Of a DNA stretch of 64,000 nt, positions 22,764 through 32,789 are shown piece by piece. This DNA is from Henckelia pumila (Eukaryota > Streptophyta > Magnoliopsida > Lamiales > Gesneriaceae). Made by a program: the position numbers and the translations under genes. The stretch lies in contig NC_133123.1 in NCBI RefSeq assembly GCF_033568475.1, positions 59,403,522 through 59,467,521 of the forward strand, in the 5' to 3' direction. The stretch's first letter is position 1. Each line of letters starts with the position of its first letter. The notes under the pieces were generated by a model, which searched no databases, was not told the DNA's origin, and saw only the letters and a list, made by a program, of their open reading frames with translations.

Positions 22764-25700
22764 CTATAGCCAACTAGTCATACTACGTAGACCCATTGCT
22801 TCGCGATGTTTGTCAAACAATGGTCCTGGCAAAGGCTTAGTAAGTGGATCAGCGATATTGTCTGCAGAGGCCACTCGTTCGACACTGATGTCTCCTCTTT
22901 CCACAATCTCCCGGATTATGTGGTATTTCCTCAGTACGTGTTTGGATCTTTGATGAGACCTTGGTTCCTTTGCTTGAGCAACGGCACCCGTGTTGTCGCA
23001 GTACACCGGGACTGGACCAACAAATTCAGGAATGACGCCCAACTCTTGGACGAAATTCCTCATCCAAACGGCCTCTTTAGCAGCAGCTGATGCTGCAATG
23101 TATTCAGCCTCAGTGGTGGAATCCGCTGTGGTGTCCTGCTTGGAACTCTTCCAAGAGACAGCACCGCCATTGAGCATGAACACAAATCCAGAGGTTGACT
23201 TCGAGTCATCCACATCACTTTGGAAGCTAGAGTCGGTATAGCCTTCCAGTTTGAGTTCTCTTCCTCCATAAACCATGAACATATTCTTAGTCCTTCGCAA
23301 GTACTTAAGAATGTCCTTCACGGCTTTCCAATGCATCTGACCAGGATTAGACTGATATCTGCTCGTGACACTCAGAGCAAATGCTACATCCGGTCTGGTA
23401 GATATCATCCCATACATGATACTACCTATAGCTGACGCATATGGTACATGTGTCATATTCTCTATCTCTGCATCAGTCTTGGGACACATAGACTTGGATA
23501 GAGAAACTCCATGACATATGGGTAGATGTCCTCTCTTGGACCCATCCATTGAAAACCGTTTCAATATGGTATCGATGTAGGTTGATTGAGTGAGTCCTAT
23601 CATTCTCTTAGATCTATCCCTATAGATCTGTATCCCAAGAATGTAGGATGCCTCACCCAAATCCTTCATCGAAAATCTACCTGATAACCATATCTTTGTT
23701 GACTGCAACATCCCTACATCATTCCCAATGAGTAGGATGTCATCAACATAAAGTACTAAGAATGTCACTGCATCCTTAACTACTTTCTTGTACACGCAAG
23801 GTTCCTCCGGGTTCTTGATGAAACCAAAGTCTTTAATTGTTTCATCAAATTTCTGGTTCCAACTTCTTGATGCTTGTTTTAGACCATAAATTGATCTCTG
23901 AAGCTTGCATACCTTATGCTCGCTTCCCATGGATGTGTACCCCTCAGGCTGCTTCATATAGATTTCTTCCTTAATGTCTCCATTAAGAAAAGCAGTCTTC
24001 ACATCCATTTGCCATATCTCATAGTCATACCATGCAGCTATGGCAATTAGGATTCTTATGGACTTGAACATTGCGACTGGTGAAAAGGTTTCATCATAGT
24101 CAACTCCTTGCCTTTGAGTATAACCTTTCGCCACCAATCGCGCCTTGTAGGTCAATACCTTACCATCAGGCCCAAGCTTTCTTTTGTAGATCCATTTACA
24201 CCCTATTGGAACAATTCCATCGGGAGGCTCCACTAAAGTCCAGACTTGGTTAGTATGCATCGAATCCAATTCTGACTGCATAGCTTCAAGCCATAAATTC
24301 GAATCCGCATCAGAAATTGCTTCCTTGAAGCTTCTTGGATCACATCCAATGTCGGGTTCATCTTGACCCTCTTCAAGAAGAAGACCATATCGAACTGGAG
24401 GTCTAGAAGTCCTCTCGGATCTTCTAGGTGCAGGCGTGTCCAGCAATGGTTCCTGAGGTGTGGGATCGTTATTTTGTATTTCGGGTTCTTCTCGAACTTC
24501 TTCGAGTTCCATCATCTCGCCTTTCTTATCCAATAAGAATTCCTTCTCCAAGAAGGTGGCATTCCTAGAAACAAACACCTTTGTTTCAGCAGGATAATAG
24601 AAATAATATCCGATTGAATTCTTCGGATACCCCACAAAATAACACAAGCTGGATCGACTATCCAACTTATCTCCCACTGTCCGCTTCACGTAAGCAGGAC
24701 ATCCCCAAATCCTCAAGTACGAATACTTAGGAGCTTTGCCATTCCATAACTCGTATGGTGTTTTGTCCACTGCTTTAGTGTGGACGTTGTTCAACAACAA
24801 TACCGCCGTTTCAAGCGCATAGCCCCAAAACGAAGGTGGAAGCTCAGTGAAGCTCATCATGGATCGAACCATGTCCAACAAAGTTCGATTACGACGCTCC
24901 GATACACCATTAAGCTGTGGTGTCATAGGAGGAGTCCACTGAGAGAGAATCCCATTCTCTTTCAGATAGTCCAAAAACTCGGTACTCAAGTATTCTCCAC
25001 CTCGATCCGATCGAAGTGCTTTAATACTTTTACCTAGCTTGTTTTCTACTTCAGCCCTGAATTCTTTGAACTTTTCAAATGCTTCAGACTTATATTTCAT
25101 TAAATATAAATACCCATACCTAGAATAATCATCAGTAAAGGTAATGAAGTAGGTGTGGCCATGTTGAGTCCCTACTCTAAATGGACCACAAACATCTGTA
25201 TGGATCAAATCCAACAGATTTTGACTACGTTCAGGCTTCCCCTTAAAAGGAGATTTAGTCATTTTCCCTTTTAGGCAGGATTCACAAGTAGGTAGAGAGT
25301 TAATATCATACATATCAAACATGCCCTCTCCCACTAGCTTGTTCATCCTCCTTGAGGAAATATGATCTAGTCTAGCGTGCCAAAGGTTTGCCGGGTTTTG
25401 ACTATCGATTTTCCTTTTGTTTGTTGTTGCCGGTTTGTCAATACAATTCACTGGAACGTCTTTTAGTTTTAAATTATATAGATCGTTTTCAAGTTGTCCA
25501 TTTCCAATTAAACATTCATTCTTGTAAATACTGCAAATCCCATTCACAAAATTACAAGAATAACCATCTCTATCAAGCATAGAAATAGAAATAATGTTTT
25601 TAATTAAATCTGGCACAAATAAAACATCTCTCAACAATAATTTAAAACCATTCTGCAAAATCAAACAAACATCTCCAATGGCCGTAGCTTCAACTCTGGA

Positions 25701-26678
25701 ACCATTCCCGAGCCTCAGCTGGGTCTCACCCATTCTAAGCCTGCGACTTCTTGTCATCACCTGCAAATCATTGCAAATGTGAGAACCACATCCGGTATCC
25801 AATACCCAAGAAGTTGTATTAAGTGACATGTTTATTTCGATATAGAACATACCCTTTGCAGTTCCCAACTGCTCAAGATACTCCTTGCAGTTGCGCTTCC
25901 AATGACCCGGCTTCTTGCAGTAATGGCAAACATCCTTGGATTTTCCATCGTTTGAAGCCTTTGTCTTTTGCTTCTTCTCGGGTTCCACTTTCTTGGGTGG
26001 GGCAGAACGTTTCTTGCCCTTCATACTTGGCCCCTTCTTAGCAGAAGATGAGGAGCCCACCAAGAAAGCTGGCTTATCCTTCTTAAGTGTGGATTCATAT
26101 GTAACGAGCATATTGACCATCTCTTCAAGGGTGGCCTCTATCTTGTTCATATTAAAATTTATCACGAATCCATCAAATGAAGAAGGAAGAGATAGAAGCA
26201 GCAAGTCCACATTGAGTTCATGCTCCAACACCAAATCAAGGGTCGCTAACTTCTGTATGAGCCAAATCACTCGTACCCCATGATCACGGACCGAAGTCCC
26301 TTCACGCATGCGGCACGTCATCAACTCCTTAACAGTAGAGAACCTTTCAGCCCTCGACTGAGCCCCAAAAAGTTCCTTGAGTTGCGTGTGAATGTCAGCA
26401 GCATTCACCGTGTCCTCAAATCGCCTCTGGAGTTCATCAGACATCGAGGCTTGCATATAGCATTTGGTCTTGATGTCATGGTCACACCATGCATCAAGTT
26501 TGGCCAATTCCTCCGGACTTATGTCAGTTGGTGCTTCCTTCGGAGGTGCTTTCTCTAACACGTAGAGCATTTTCTCCGAAGTTAAGACAATCTTCAACTT
26601 CCGGAACCATTCCGTATAGTTGGCGCCAGTCAGCTTGTTTTGTTCGAGGATCGAGAATAAAGGATTTCGCGAATTCAT
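22764..26678 (-). CDS. Copia gag-pol polyprotein, copy 1
   Basis: A 1304-codon polyprotein. The start at 26678 (MNSRNPLFSILEQNKLTGAN) is chosen because it matches the only possible start of copy 2; a longer frame to 26717 exists only because of one extra A in the leader of this copy. Gag is at about 20-200. The CCHC zinc knuckle CHYCKKPGHWKRNC is at 251-264. The protease DTG is at 294-296. Integrase has LWHARL plus CESC zinc ligands and the triad Asp495, Asp558, Glu594. Reverse transcriptase has YVDD at 977-980. RNase H is at about 1145-1265, followed by NIADPLTKPLP. No stops or frameshifts. One oddity is LDH in place of LGH in the integrase zinc motif (residue 438). RNase H lies after reverse transcriptase and integrase before it, the Copia order. 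Confidence 0.95.
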   Translation of the reverse strand: MNSRNPLFSILEQNKLTGANYTEWFRKLKIVLTSEKMLYVLEKAPPKEAPTDISPEELAKLDAWCDHDIKTKCYMQASMSDELQRRFEDTVNAADIHTQLKELFGAQSRAERFSTVKELMTCRMREGTSVRDHGVRVIWLIQKLATLDLVLEHELNVDLLLLSLPSSFDGFVINFNMNKIEATLEEMVNMLVTYESTLKKDKPAFLVGSSSSAKKGPSMKGKKRSAPPKKVEPEKKQKTKASNDGKSKDVCHYCKKPGHWKRNCKEYLEQLGTAKGMFYIEINMSLNTTSWVLDTGCGSHICNDLQVMTRSRRLRMGETQLRLGNGSRVEATAIGDVCLILQNGFKLLLRDVLFVPDLIKNIISISMLDRDGYSCNFVNGICSIYKNECLIGNGQLENDLYNLKLKDVPVNCIDKPATTNKRKIDSQNPANLWHARLDHISSRRMNKLVGEGMFDMYDINSLPTCESCLKGKMTKSPFKGKPERSQNLLDLIHTDVCGPFRVGTQHGHTYFITFTDDYSRYGYLYLMKYKSEAFEKFKEFRAEVENKLGKSIKALRSDRGGEYLSTEFLDYLKENGILSQWTPPMTPQLNGVSERRNRTLLDMVRSMMSFTELPPSFWGYALETAVLLLNNVHTKAVDKTPYELWNGKAPKYSYLRIWGCPAYVKRTVGDKLDSRSSLCYFVGYPKNSIGYYFYYPAETKVFVSRNATFLEKEFLLDKKGEMMELEEVREEPEIQNNDPTPQEPLLDTPAPRRSERTSRPPVRYGLLLEEGQDEPDIGCDPRSFKEAISDADSNLWLEAMQSELDSMHTNQVWTLVEPPDGIVPIGCKWIYKRKLGPDGKVLTYKARLVAKGYTQRQGVDYDETFSPVAMFKSIRILIAIAAWYDYEIWQMDVKTAFLNGDIKEEIYMKQPEGYTSMGSEHKVCKLQRSIYGLKQASRSWNQKFDETIKDFGFIKNPEEPCVYKKVVKDAVTFLVLYVDDILLIGNDVGMLQSTKIWLSGRFSMKDLGEASYILGIQIYRDRSKRMIGLTQSTYIDTILKRFSMDGSKRGHLPICHGVSLSKSMCPKTDAEIENMTHVPYASAIGSIMYGMISTRPDVAFALSVTSRYQSNPGQMHWKAVKDILKYLRRTKNMFMVYGGRELKLEGYTDSSFQSDVDDSKSTSGFVFMLNGGAVSWKSSKQDTTADSTTEAEYIAASAAAKEAVWMRNFVQELGVIPEFVGPVPVYCDNTGAVAQAKEPRSHQRSKHVLRKYHIIREIVERGDISVERVASADNIADPLTKPLPGPLFDKHREAMGLRSMTSWL

Positions 26679-28706
26679 TGTGTGAAATACTGAAAAGGAA
26701 AAACAGACATATATCAATGATTGTTTAACAATTTACTAAGACATAAAATAGGCGAATTTAATTTTATGAATCTCACTCCCACTATTTTAACGATTTCACC
26801 ACCCTCTAGTGAAAACGGGAAACTTTTTCCTTAGTGAGAACATGGAGTCCAATTGACAAACTTATGGTCCCGAATAATATCAGCCAACCATAATTCTCAA
26901 AAGGTAGAGCCCAATTGCTTCCAAAGCAACCCCCATGTATTTACCTCATGTCCAATAAGGGCCCAATAATATGACGCCGTTTAAAGTGACATGTCAAGAT
27001 GACCCATCAATATTAAGTTGTGATGGACGGTCGCCATGTGGATCCCCCAATAATATGAGCCGATCCCATGGGAGTTCCACCCAACTTACAACATTTGTCG
27101 ATCCAATGTACAGCTTTCCGACGAACGGGCCCCCCCAATAATATGAGCCGGACCGTATCCGCGGGTAGCATCACATACATTGACCGTTGATGGAAGGTGG
27201 GAACATTTAAACAATATTTAAATTTCCTTTATTTATCTTGATATAAATTTTAAATCATATTTAAAATGAGGGATTTTATTTATAAAAATATTTGTCTCAT
27301 CATTTTTAATTTATTGCATGCATTGCCGGATTCACGCAATTTATGTCTAAACATGCATACAATCATAATATCACATATTATATAGGATGATCGATTCCAT
27401 TTCTAATTGACCCGTGGTTGCCAATCACGGGTCTTAGTCCAATCCTAGGTAATATGCAGTATGCAAATGCAATCCTATTACATATGCTTCCAATTTACAT
27501 TTCTTCAGTCTTCATTGTCTGCTGGGCCCACCATCTTCAAATCTTGATCTCCCACTAAATCTAATGTATTTACAATTAAATAACAATGACAAGTAGGGGA
27601 TACATTTTTAGGGGGTGGGAACGGGCTATAAACCAAGCCCACTTTTATTACATATGACATTCATATCGGGCCATAAACCAGGCCCATTAATAAAACCAAC
27701 AACAATAAAGACAAAATGTAAATTCCTAACATACACCTACAAAATTGGTCATGGCAATCGATCATCCTTATCCAATAACATTTAATTCAAAATTAATTTA
27801 TTGGATAACATGCTGTGGCAATTCAAATTTAAACAAGATAAAATCATATTTTATATATAAAATCACATTTCACATATAAAATCATATTTTATCTCCATAT
27901 CAAATAAAATCATATTTTATCTATAAAATCCAATTTTACAAATAAAATCATATTTTATCTAATATATCATAAGATCATATCTTATCATCAATTGTACCAA
28001 AATAATTGATTTCAAAATTCAATTTACGGATAAAATATTAAAATTTTCCAAAAATTCAAATTTATCCAAAATCAATTTTAAAATTTACGGACTCGAACAA
28101 TTCGATCCGAAATCTCGTGAACCAATCAAAAACAATTTTTGACCGGACCAAAAATAAAATTTTAAATATTAAAATTAATAAAAAATTAAAAATTAATTTT
28201 TCCCGCGGGCCACCCGGGACACTCCCGGGTCGGCCCGCACCCGGGGCGCGGGCCGGGGGCAGCCCGGCTGCCCCCTTAGGGCAGCGCCTGGCGCCGCCCC
28301 TGGGCGGCGCCGTGCGCTGCCCTGGGCGGCGCCGAGCGCCGCCCTGCGCAGCGCCCAGCGCTGCGCTGGGCAGCGCCGAGCGCCGCCCCTGGGCAGCGCC
28401 GAGCGCTGCCCTGCGCAGCGCCCAGCGCTGCGCTGGGCAGCGCACAGCGCTGCCCTGGGCGGCGCCGTGCGCCGCCCTGGGCGGCGACGGTCGCCGCCTT
28501 GGGCGGCGCTGTGCGCCCCCTTTGGGCGGCGCCGTGCGCCGCCCGGGGCAGCAACAATTGCTGCCCCACCGGGCAGCGATCCAATCGCTGCCCGGGTTTT
28601 GCCCCGAAAAAAATTTTTTTTATTAAAAATATTTATTTTGTTTCATAAACCAAGACTCAAAAATTTTGTACAATTGATTATTCAATCGATTGATCTGAGC
28701 AACCTG
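26679..28706 (-). other. long leader of Copia copy 1
   Basis: About 2 kb between primer site and gag. In sense (minus) direction it has the GC-rich hairpin array (28213-28594), then an AT-rich part where AAAATCATATTTTAT and near variants recur (27835-27990), then four copies of CGGCTCATATTATTGGG-type motifs (plus-strand positions 27132, 27044, 26960 and 26867). No frame beyond the artefacts in the GC array. Confidence 0.75.
28213..28594 (-). repeat. tandem hairpin array in the Copia leader, copy 1
   Basis: About fifteen consecutive inverted repeats of 21-25 nt, mostly 9-bp stems with 3-nt loops, abutting or separated by 1-4 nt. Examples (plus strand): GGGCGGCGC-CGA-GCGCCGCCC, GCGCAGCGC-CCA-GCGCTGCGC, GGGCAGCGC-ACA-GCGCTGCCC, GGGGCAGCAA-CAA-TTGCTGCCCC (28545-28567) and CGGGCAGCGAT-CCA-ATCGCTGCCCG (28570-28594). 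The first is CCCGGGA-CAC-TCCCGGG at 28213-28229. Stem bases change in pairs between units; a few units have one mismatch or a G-T pair. Confidence 0.9.
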
Positions 28707-28718
28707 GCTCTGATACCA
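28707..28718 (-). promoter_or_regulatory. primer binding site of Copia copy 1
   Basis: Minus-strand TGGTATCAGAGC, complementary to the 3' end of initiator tRNA-Met, begins 2 nt after the 5' LTR end. Confidence 0.9.
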
Positions 28719-28719
28719 C

Positions 28720-30583
28720 TGTTGGAAAACTGGCGAGTTCCCAGACCAATTACGATTGATACCCGGTGCAGCGGAAGTTTAAAAATTTTTCATGGAACGT
28801 TTCCATGGTATGGGTATCAACCGTTCATCAATTGAATTACGTGTGTGTAAAATTTAAATAACAATTAAATAAATTTTACCTCAAATCTCGCAACGAGATT
28901 AATGGACACCAACAGAACAATTCTGCTCTTGTTGTCTCTCCCTGGAACCGATGAACGCCTTCAATCAGGTCCACGAACAGAGGTTTAATCCCTCTGATAG
29001 ATTGCACTAGAAAATCTATCAGAAGTTTTCTGCGAAGAGAATACACGAATTTGATTCGTTATTCCTTACTGTGATTCAAAATCACAGACCGGAATTTTCT
29101 CTGACAGAGTAGGGAGGGGGCGGCCAAAAAACGTTTTTGAGAGGCTAGGGTTTTCGAAAAATTGCTCTCAAAATAATGACCTGTTGTGTGTAATTTCTGT
29201 ACTGAAATAACTTATTTATAATGCAGGCCACTAACACCTTAGGGCCCATTAGTCATAAGCTGGGGCCCGACAAGCAAAGCCCGCTCGTTCAGAAATTAAT
29301 ATAAAATTCATCGTGACTCCGATTGATGAAACGATTTCACCAATGTGCACAGAAACCATTTCTGCACGTTTTAAAGTCAAAATAAATTTTTCTGAATCCG
29401 AATTCAGTGGTTTCCAAAAATGTCCATCCCTATGTCATTTTAGGAAATCCTACTCCCTTACTCTTATTTTAAGAAGTCCAACTCCTTAGTTCATTAAATT
29501 TAACTCTTTAAATTTAACTATCTCAACGGGGATTAAAACTCCATTACACTGTGTGACCCTCAATGGTTCAGGGATACAGCTAGCCGTGGGCTCACAACTC
29601 CTTGTGACTCGGAACAACACTTTCCGACTTGCCCAACGAATCATGGTAAAGCGCCTAGCAACATCGCCCCATGATTCCCTAGGTATCACTGATAGTGCCT
29701 ACAAGAACCAGTAGATTTTGGTTAGCGTACAGTACGGTCCCTTCATCCATATATCCCGATCGAATCAACAACCATTGGTATATCGAGAGTCGCTCAAGAT
29801 TCGATAACTATGCAATGCATCTTGAAGATCAAATTAGTGACATCGCATGTGCTACTAAGAAACCATTTCTTAAATCACATCAAGTACTCTGGCCAGAGAT
29901 TTGTCACACTAATATCTCCTCAGATCGCATAGGATATCCACACTCGCAAGTATGTGGTGAATCCTTGACAACAATGCATTGACTCCTATATGTGTCGTAA
30001 CTGTACCCAATCTCGACACCTGATGACCCCCTCAGAGTCGGTAAACGAGTCAAAGCACAGTACTAGCATATAGAGTCTCCATGATGTTTCAAGTCGTAAG
30101 GACTAATGGTGTACAACCAAAACCGCGGACTTTATCCACTCGATAAGTGATAACCACTTGGAAAGTCCGGATAGGGTAGTTCGACTATTCATCCTATGAA
30201 TATCCATTTGCATGCTTCGAACATCTCCATGTTCCCTACCAATGAAACGTGGTACTCCGCATCGCAAATGCTAGTCTCAAACTCGAGCGATCCTTATCCT
30301 TATTATCGGACGGCTCAATCGACTAGGAACGGTTTTAGAATATACAGTGACTATAAGATGTATTTCATGATAGACATCTCCATGTTCTACCACATCTTAC
30401 ATACACTATAGTATATTCAAGGTCTTTATCAAAACAACAATAGTATATCACAATGTAACAATATGAAGTAATATAAAGTCATTGCCATAAAAGTGTAAAT
30501 AATATTAAACAAAAGATTGTTTATACAAAGAGTCAACAAAGCCCATAGCCACACAGTTGGCTCACTGGGCACCCACTCTTACA
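28720..30583 (-). repeat. 5' LTR of Copia copy 1
   Basis: 1864 bp, TG...CA on the minus strand, pairs with 20886-22749. Contains the element's own promoter by inference, but no TATA box could be chosen with confidence. Confidence 0.95.
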
Positions 30584-30588
30584 GTTTT

Positions 30589-31567
30589 CTGTGCCCCTGC
30601 ACCATAGGTGCTATCCAAAACTTTCTAAGTTGTGTTTTGGAAAACCTAATTTCATATTTTTGGTTTTTAAAGCTATTTTAAGTATTTTTAAAAATGTTTA
30701 TGCAAAAGCTTCAAGTTTTCAATGTTTAGGACGGACGGAACGACTCACGTGAATCGATTATACTATGTCATGAAACGTATGAGAAGTATGATGATATTAT
30801 GTATGCACAAAAATATTTTGATGTTGTATGAGAATTTTTGGTGGAAAAATGAGACGAATTATGCACGGTTTTGGATTTCCGGGTTGAGCTCCGGAAGTTC
30901 CTTCCCAAAAATTATGTGCTCAAGAATGCAGAGTTTTGGATATTTGGGTTGAGCTCTGGAAGTGCCTTCCCAAAATACGTGCTCAACGCAGGGTTTTGGA
31001 TTTTTGGGTTGAGTTCCGAAAGTTCCTTCCCAGTATATGTGCTCAAACGACGGTTGCCACAAATGCATGTATTTCATCACCTAAGATGTCAAGTTTTTAC
31101 TACGTGTTCATGTTATGTCATAAATTTTGAGTTTCAAGTTTTTCTTTATGAAAAAGTATTATATGCATTTTTTTGCTGAGTCTTTCGACTCATTATACTT
31201 GAATGATGCAGGTAATGACGATGCTCTGGATTATTTTATCGATGATTATGGAAACAAACATGAAGTGGATAATGGAGTCGGGTCGGCGAGCGATGCATGA
31301 ATGCGAAATTTATTTAAGAAATTATAGTAATGTTTGGAGAAACAATATCTTGCTTTGTTTTGATGAGATGAAAATAAGTTTTATTTTATTTTATTTTGAT
31401 GGCCATGTTTGGCAAAACTTGAAGATTTCTTATTAAAGTATTTATTACACACTTTTTAATACTTTTATTTTAATCAAGAAGATGTTGCTTCTGCAAAATT
31501 TTTAATTTCCACAAATTTTTAAGTACGAATGTTGAGTGACGTTCCGATTGAAAATTAGGACATTACA
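30589..31567 (+). repeat. 5' LTR of gypsy element A, right part
   Basis: Continuation of 19898-20885 after Copia copy 1 and its duplication. Ends GGACATTACA at 31567, followed by the primer site. It carries three tandem units of about 60 bp (30867-31053). Confidence 0.8.
30867..31053 (+). repeat. three tandem 60-bp units in the LTR of element A
   Basis: Units start at about 30867, 30931 and 30991. Each reads GGTTTTGGAT..GGGTTGAG, then CCGGAAGTTCCTTCCCA and GTGCTCAA. Such subrepeats are common in LTR U3 regions and may be enhancer-like, though no activity can be read from the sequence. Confidence 0.85.
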
Positions 31568-31570
31568 GCT

Positions 31571-31580
31571 TGGTATCAGA
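31571..31580 (+). promoter_or_regulatory. primer binding site of element A
   Basis: TGGTATCAGA lies 3 nt after the LTR. It matches the first ten bases of the tRNA-Met site; the next bases (TCTAGG) are the form seen in many plant gypsy elements. Confidence 0.75.
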
Positions 31581-31939
31581 TCTAGGTTTGCTCTGGGATT
31601 TAGCGCACACATGCATACTCACCACGATCCTATACTTCGTCTTCATGTCTGTAAGTTTTTTTTTTTTTTTTATGTTATGGAATGTTTAAGATGCATGATA
31701 ATATGTAGTATTAAGAGTTTTGCATGCTTCAAGTATGTTGTTTATGTATAAAACATGATTGAGTATGTAGACTATGTTGGACATCAGGAATATCTACCCG
31801 TAGGAACCCGAAAAATGAGAGCGATCAGAACAACCAATTTCTGCCCGGGTTGGAAAATCTGTTGCAGGAACAGAGTAGAGCCCAAGGGGCACAAATTCAG
31901 CAGCTAATCTAAGCGCAGACAGGTGGCAGGAATAACAAT

Positions 31940-32789
31940 AAACCTCGAATAACCAATCCGATCTTTAAACAGTTTAAGGATCTAGGGCAACTGAAGTTCA
32001 AATGATGGCCTGATCCCATTGTAGCCGAGGAGTGGATGCCGTCTCTGGAGACCATTTTTGATTACATGGAGCTCAGCGATGCAGATTGTGTGATGTGCAC
32101 TATCTTTATGGTTCGGGATGATGCCCGGGTTTGGTATGGAACCCGTTCTGCTATGGATATGACTACTCTGACATGGAACGGATTTAGAGATGTGTTCTAT
32201 GGAAAGTACTTTACTGTTAGCACCAGAACCAGACTTGCTAGGATGTTTTTGGAGCTCCGCCAAGGGAGCATGTCCATTGATGAGTATTTGAAAAATTTTG
32301 ACAGGGGGCGATACTTTGTGCCCATGATATCTGGAAATCCACAGAGGAGCTGAAGTATATTATGGAGGGTTTGAACGACTCCATTCGCCGTGATGTCAGA
32401 TTAAATGGGGCAACCACTTACTGAGCAGCAGTTGACGAGGCTATGCAATCTGAGAAAGACTGGAATGAAATTATTAAAGAATCACAAGCGAAGAGAGTTA
32501 GCTATCAGGAGAGAGACCAAAAGGGCCTAGTCAGAAGAGACTGTACCAAGATCCAGCTCAGAGGAGACCGCAACAACAGCAGTGCCAGAACCCCAATCAG
32601 GCGCGACCTCAGGGATATAATCAGCTGACCGCCAATGCTCCAAAACCAAAAAATGTACCAACTTTTTAGAAGTACGGAAGGCCTCATTCTGGTTAGTGCC
32701 TGTGGGGGACTAATGCTTGCTTCTTATGCAAGAAGTAGGGACACCATCAGAAGGACTGCCCTCAGTCCAAGGAGCCAATCAAGGGAAGA
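31940..32789 (+). pseudogene. gag of element A, decayed
   Basis: Frames at 32036-32353 and around it give a gypsy gag core: IVAEEWMPSLETIFDYMELS, VRDDARVWYGTRSAMDMTTL, WNGFRDVFYGKYF and LELRQGSMSIDEYLKNFDRG. Frameshifts and stops follow. At 32700-32765 a degenerate zinc knuckle (CFLCKK, stop, GHHQKDCP) marks the nucleocapsid part. Confidence 0.75.

Larger units (their letters stand above)
20886..30583 (-). mobile_element. Ty1/Copia retrotransposon copy 1, intact
   Basis: A full-length 9698-bp element on the minus strand with two 1864-bp LTRs (20886-22749 and 28720-30583), a perfect duplication GTTTT (20881-20885 and 30584-30588), tRNA-Met primer site, polypurine tract and uninterrupted gag-pol. 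I noticed four differences between the LTRs (near 21555, 21588, 22151 and 22163), so insertion was recent. It sits inside the 5' LTR of element A. The leader between primer site and gag is about 2 kb and carries the hairpin array. Confidence 0.95.

Noticed and set aside
28200-28610. CRISPR-like regular repeat array
   Set aside because: Units are palindromes without unique spacers, inside a plant retrotransposon leader; nothing links it to CRISPR.
28062-28626. Long overlapping Ala/Arg/Pro-rich open frames on both strands
   Set aside because: They run through the GC-rich hairpin array, occur in several frames and lack any known domain. They are by-products of low stop-codon frequency in GC repeats.
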